Notes under the pieces: generated by a model
Databases searched by the model: none
Told to the model about the DNA's origin: nothing
The model's input: only the letters and a program-made list of their open reading frames with translations
From: Bacteroidota bacterium
Lineage (GTDB): Bacteria > Bacteroidota > Bacteroidia > Bacteroidales > UBA1402
NCBI GenBank assembly: GCA_030706285.1
Contig: JAUZOU010000091.1
Span: 1 to 9,331, forward strand
Length of the DNA stretch: 9,331 bases
Reading direction: 5' to 3'
Program-made: the position numbers and the translations under genes
In this document: in pieces, positions 6,904-9,331 of the stretch
How the letters are laid out: every line of letters begins with the position of its first letter
Position numbering within the stretch: position 1 is the first letter of the stretch

Positions 6904-6918
6904 ACGATCATCGATCGT
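6904..6918. terminator. Small hairpin just downstream of clpB
   Basis: ACGATC (6904-6909) and GATCGT (6913-6918) form a 6-bp stem with a 3-nt loop. Read on the - strand it lies 17 bp after the clpB stop and is followed by TTTT, so it could be an accessory clpB terminator before the stronger stem at 6866-6895. The short stem makes this uncertain. Confidence 0.3.
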
Positions 6919-6935
6919 CAAGAAATAAGGAAATC

Positions 6936-9331
6936 TTATTCTTCGTTCATAAAGACCAGCGAACCATTTTGCTCATCTACCAGAATCGGGTTGCTTAGGT
7001 CAACTGTTTGACCAATCAGCCGTTTGGACAACTCATTGAGTAAATATCGCTGGATAGCCCTTTTGATAGGTCTGGCTCCAAACTGTGGATCAAATCCGGC
7101 TTCTGCCAGCCAGTCAATGGCTTTGTCGCTGACCTGCAAATGAACATTGTTTTCCTCAAGCTGCTTTGCCACTTGTCTCAGCTGCAATTGCACAATGCTT
7201 CTGATTTCTGCATGATCCAACGGGGTGAACATAATGAGGTCATCGACACGGTTTAGGAATTCCGGTCTGATCGTTTGTTTCAACAATTCAAATATCGACT
7301 TTCTGGTATCTTCAATCACTTCTTCACGATTGGCCGGGGTCATCTTTTCGAAGTTTTCACGGATAAGAGACGAGCCGATGTTGGAGGTCATGATGATGAT
7401 GGTATTTTTAAAGTTGACTACACGGCCTTTGTTATCGGTCAACCGTCCGTCATCCAACACCTGAAGCAACACATTAAACACATCTGGATGCGCTTTTTCG
7501 ATTTCGTCAAACAAGACGACAGAATAGGGTTTATGCCTGATGGCTTCCGTCAATTGACCACCTTCGTCGTAGCCGACATATCCGGGAGGCGATCCGATCA
7601 ACCTGGTTACAGAGAATTTTTCCTGATATTCAGACATATCGATCCGTGTCATCCTGTTTTCATCATCAAACAGATAGTCAGCCAACGCTTTGGCTAGTTC
7701 TGTTTTTCCGACGCCGGTGGTGCCTAAAAAGATGAAGGAACCGATTGGTCGTTTGGGATCGTTCAATCCGGCACGGCTTCTACGAACGGCATTTGAGACA
7801 GCCTGAATGGCTTCATCCTGGCCGATCACCCGTTTATGAAGTTCTTCTTCCAGATGGAGCAGCTTGTCTTTTTCACTTTGCATCATTTTATTGACCGGAA
7901 TGCCTGTCCATCGGGATACAACGTCAGCAATATCTTGTTCGTCGACTTCTTCCTTAATCATAGGGGCGTCCCCCTGAAAAGCATGAAGCTTTTCCTTATC
8001 GGATTCAATGCGGGCTTCAGTCTCCCTGACTTTGCCGTATCGGATTTCTGCCACTTTACCGTAATCACCTTCCCGTTCGGCTCTTTCTGCTTCGAATTTC
8101 AGATTTTCAAGTTCGATTTTACCTTGTTGAATCTGGTTGATCAACTCTTTTTCTGAGTTCCATTTCGCTCTCAGTTTGCTGCTTTCTTCTTTCAGATTGG
8201 CGATTTCTTCATTGAGTTGAGCCAGTTTGAGGACATCGTTTTCCCGTTTGATGGCTTCCCGTTCGATTTCGAGCTGGGTAATGGAACGTTCAATTTTATC
8301 CAGGTCTTCCGGTACTGAGTCAACTTCCAGACGGAGTTTGGCTGCGGCTTCATCCATTAAGTCAATGGCTTTGTCCGGCAGGAATCGATCCGAAATATAC
8401 CGGGTGGAAAGGGATACAGCTGCTAAAATGGCATCATCCTTAATTCTCACTTTATGGTGATTTTCATAGCGTTCCTTCAAACCACGGAGAATGGAAATGG
8501 TACTGGCTTCATCCGGTTCATTGACCATAACAATCTGAAATCGACGTTCCAACGCTTTGTCTTTTTCAAAATACTTCTGATATTCTTTCAAGGTGGTGGC
8601 CCCAATTGCCTTAAGTTCACCTCTAGCCAAGGCCGGTTTCATAATGTTGGCCGCATCCATGGCCCCTTCGCCCTGCCCGGCTCCAACCAATGTATGGATT
8701 TCATCGATAAACAAAATGATTTCACCCTCTGCTTTCACCACCTCATTGATGACAGACTTCAGCCGTTCTTCAAATTCGCCTTTGTATTTTGCGCCGGCAA
8801 CCAAGGCTCCCATATCCAGTGAAAACAATTGTTTTGATTTCAGGTTTTCCGGCACATCTCCGCGAACAATACGTTGTGCAAGTCCTTCGGCAATGGCGGT
8901 TTTACCAGTTCCAGGTTCACCGATCAGCAACGGATTGTTTTTGGTCCGCCGGCTAAGAATCTGAAGAACTCGACGTATTTCTTCGTCACGGCCAATGACA
9001 GGATCCAGTTTGCCGGACCGGGCTCGTTCATTCAAGTTGATGGCATATTTGTTCAGTGAATGGTAGGTGTCTTCGGCAGTCTGACTGTTGACCTTGGATC
9101 CTTTTCTAAGCTCCTTAATGGCTTCAAGCAATGCTTTATCAGTCAATCCGGCATCCCGAAGCAGCCCTGATACGTTATTCCTTTCCGAAACAAGAGCCAG
9201 TAAGATAAATTCCAAGGATACAAATTGATCGCCTTCTTTATTGGCATAATCGATTGCTTTTTGAAGAATTTTGTTCGATTCTGAAGATAAATAAGGTTCT
9301 CCGCCTGTAACACGGGGATAGCTATCCAATA
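6936..9331 (-). CDS. clpB: ATP-dependent chaperone and disaggregase ClpB, N-terminus missing
   Basis: ClpB is a hexameric AAA+ unfoldase that, with DnaK/DnaJ/GrpE, pulls polypeptides out of aggregates in the cytoplasm. The frame is open to the right edge; about 797 residues are visible and roughly the first 60-65 are lost. The TTG at 9327-9329 is only the first codon that could serve as a start, not the true one. Counting from it, the rest of the N domain ends near 75. NBD1 has Walker A GEPGTGKT (137-144), pore-loop Tyr182 in GAKYKG, Walker B ILFIDE (205-210) and Arg pair R262-R263. The coiled-coil M domain spans about 340-460. NBD2 has Walker A GTTGVGKT (536-543), pore-loop Tyr584 in GYVG, Walker B VVLFDE (604-609), sensor-1 N650, R694 in EFLNR, and sensor-2 GARPIKR (751-757). 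No IGL/IGF ClpP-docking loop was seen, and the M domain separates it from ClpA/ClpX. It is transcribed convergently to the upstream genes. Confidence 0.98.
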   Translation of the reverse strand, partial: LDSYPRVTGGEPYLSSESNKILQKAIDYANKEGDQFVSLEFILLALVSERNNVSGLLRDAGLTDKALLEAIKELRKGSKVNSQTAEDTYHSLNKYAINLNERARSGKLDPVIGRDEEIRRVLQILSRRTKNNPLLIGEPGTGKTAIAEGLAQRIVRGDVPENLKSKQLFSLDMGALVAGAKYKGEFEERLKSVINEVVKAEGEIILFIDEIHTLVGAGQGEGAMDAANIMKPALARGELKAIGATTLKEYQKYFEKDKALERRFQIVMVNEPDEASTISILRGLKERYENHHKVRIKDDAILAAVSLSTRYISDRFLPDKAIDLMDEAAAKLRLEVDSVPEDLDKIERSITQLEIEREAIKRENDVLKLAQLNEEIANLKEESSKLRAKWNSEKELINQIQQGKIELENLKFEAERAEREGDYGKVAEIRYGKVRETEARIESDKEKLHAFQGDAPMIKEEVDEQDIADVVSRWTGIPVNKMMQSEKDKLLHLEEELHKRVIGQDEAIQAVSNAVRRSRAGLNDPKRPIGSFIFLGTTGVGKTELAKALADYLFDDENRMTRIDMSEYQEKFSVTRLIGSPPGYVGYDEGGQLTEAIRHKPYSVVLFDEIEKAHPDVFNVLLQVLDDGRLTDNKGRVVNFKNTIIIMTSNIGSSLIRENFEKMTPANREEVIEDTRKSIFELLKQTIRPEFLNRVDDLIMFTPLDHAEIRSIVQLQLRQVAKQLEENNVHLQVSDKAIDWLAEAGFDPQFGARPIKRAIQRYLLNELSKRLIGQTVDLSNPILVDEQNGSLVFMNEE

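Noticed and set aside
7225..9059. Several 60-140-aa + strand frames opposite clpB
   Set aside because: They are antisense shadows of a highly conserved coding sequence and show no domain of their own.
9327..9329. TTG as the clpB start
   Set aside because: Homologous ClpB proteins continue for about 60 more residues before this point, and the frame is open to the edge.

Overview
The window looks like a chromosomal segment of a member of the Bacteroidota, most likely order Bacteroidales. The reasons are the strong resemblance of the Trp enzymes and ClpB to the Bacteroides/Parabacteroides versions as I remember them (for example KHGNYGATS and SGSSN in TrpD, PIAGTFRRTG in TrpE), A-rich regions before start codons with no clear Shine-Dalgarno sequence, and a secreted protein of the small DUF4890/Spy-like type. 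No mobile element, integrase, tRNA, rRNA or CRISPR array was seen. Both ends cut through genes.

Positions 1-5127 (+) hold most of a tryptophan biosynthesis operon in the order trpE (5' end cut off), trpG, trpD, trpC, trpF, trpA. Together they cover chorismate to anthranilate (TrpE+TrpG), phosphoribosyl-anthranilate (TrpD), its isomer CdRP (TrpF), indole-3-glycerol phosphate (TrpC), and indole plus glyceraldehyde-3-phosphate (TrpA). trpB is not in the window; in Bacteroides-type operons it usually lies just upstream of trpE, so it is probably off the left edge, with the operon promoter. Spacing is tight (15 bp, 14 bp, ATGA overlap, short overlap) except for a 125-bp gap between trpG and trpD. 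TrpE (visible part), TrpD, TrpC and TrpA contain no tryptophan at all.

Positions 5128-6784 (+) hold two exported proteins. The first (323 aa) is the most unusual gene here. It has an N-terminal signal or anchor segment, an Arg/Asp/Asn-rich linker, three CxxC motifs exactly 20 residues apart (two of them perfect DnaJ-type CxxCxGxG), a Spy/CpxP-like helical motif pair, and a fourth CxxC (CGHC) at the extreme C-terminus. The second (147 aa) is a small DUF4890/Spy-like periplasmic protein carrying the same helical motif pair. The pair may be an envelope-stress or chaperone-like unit, but that is inference.

Positions 6785-6935 are the convergent intergenic region, with a perfect 13-bp stem-loop that probably terminates transcription from both sides. 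Positions 6936-9331 (-) encode most of the ClpB disaggregase, whose N-terminus runs off the right edge.
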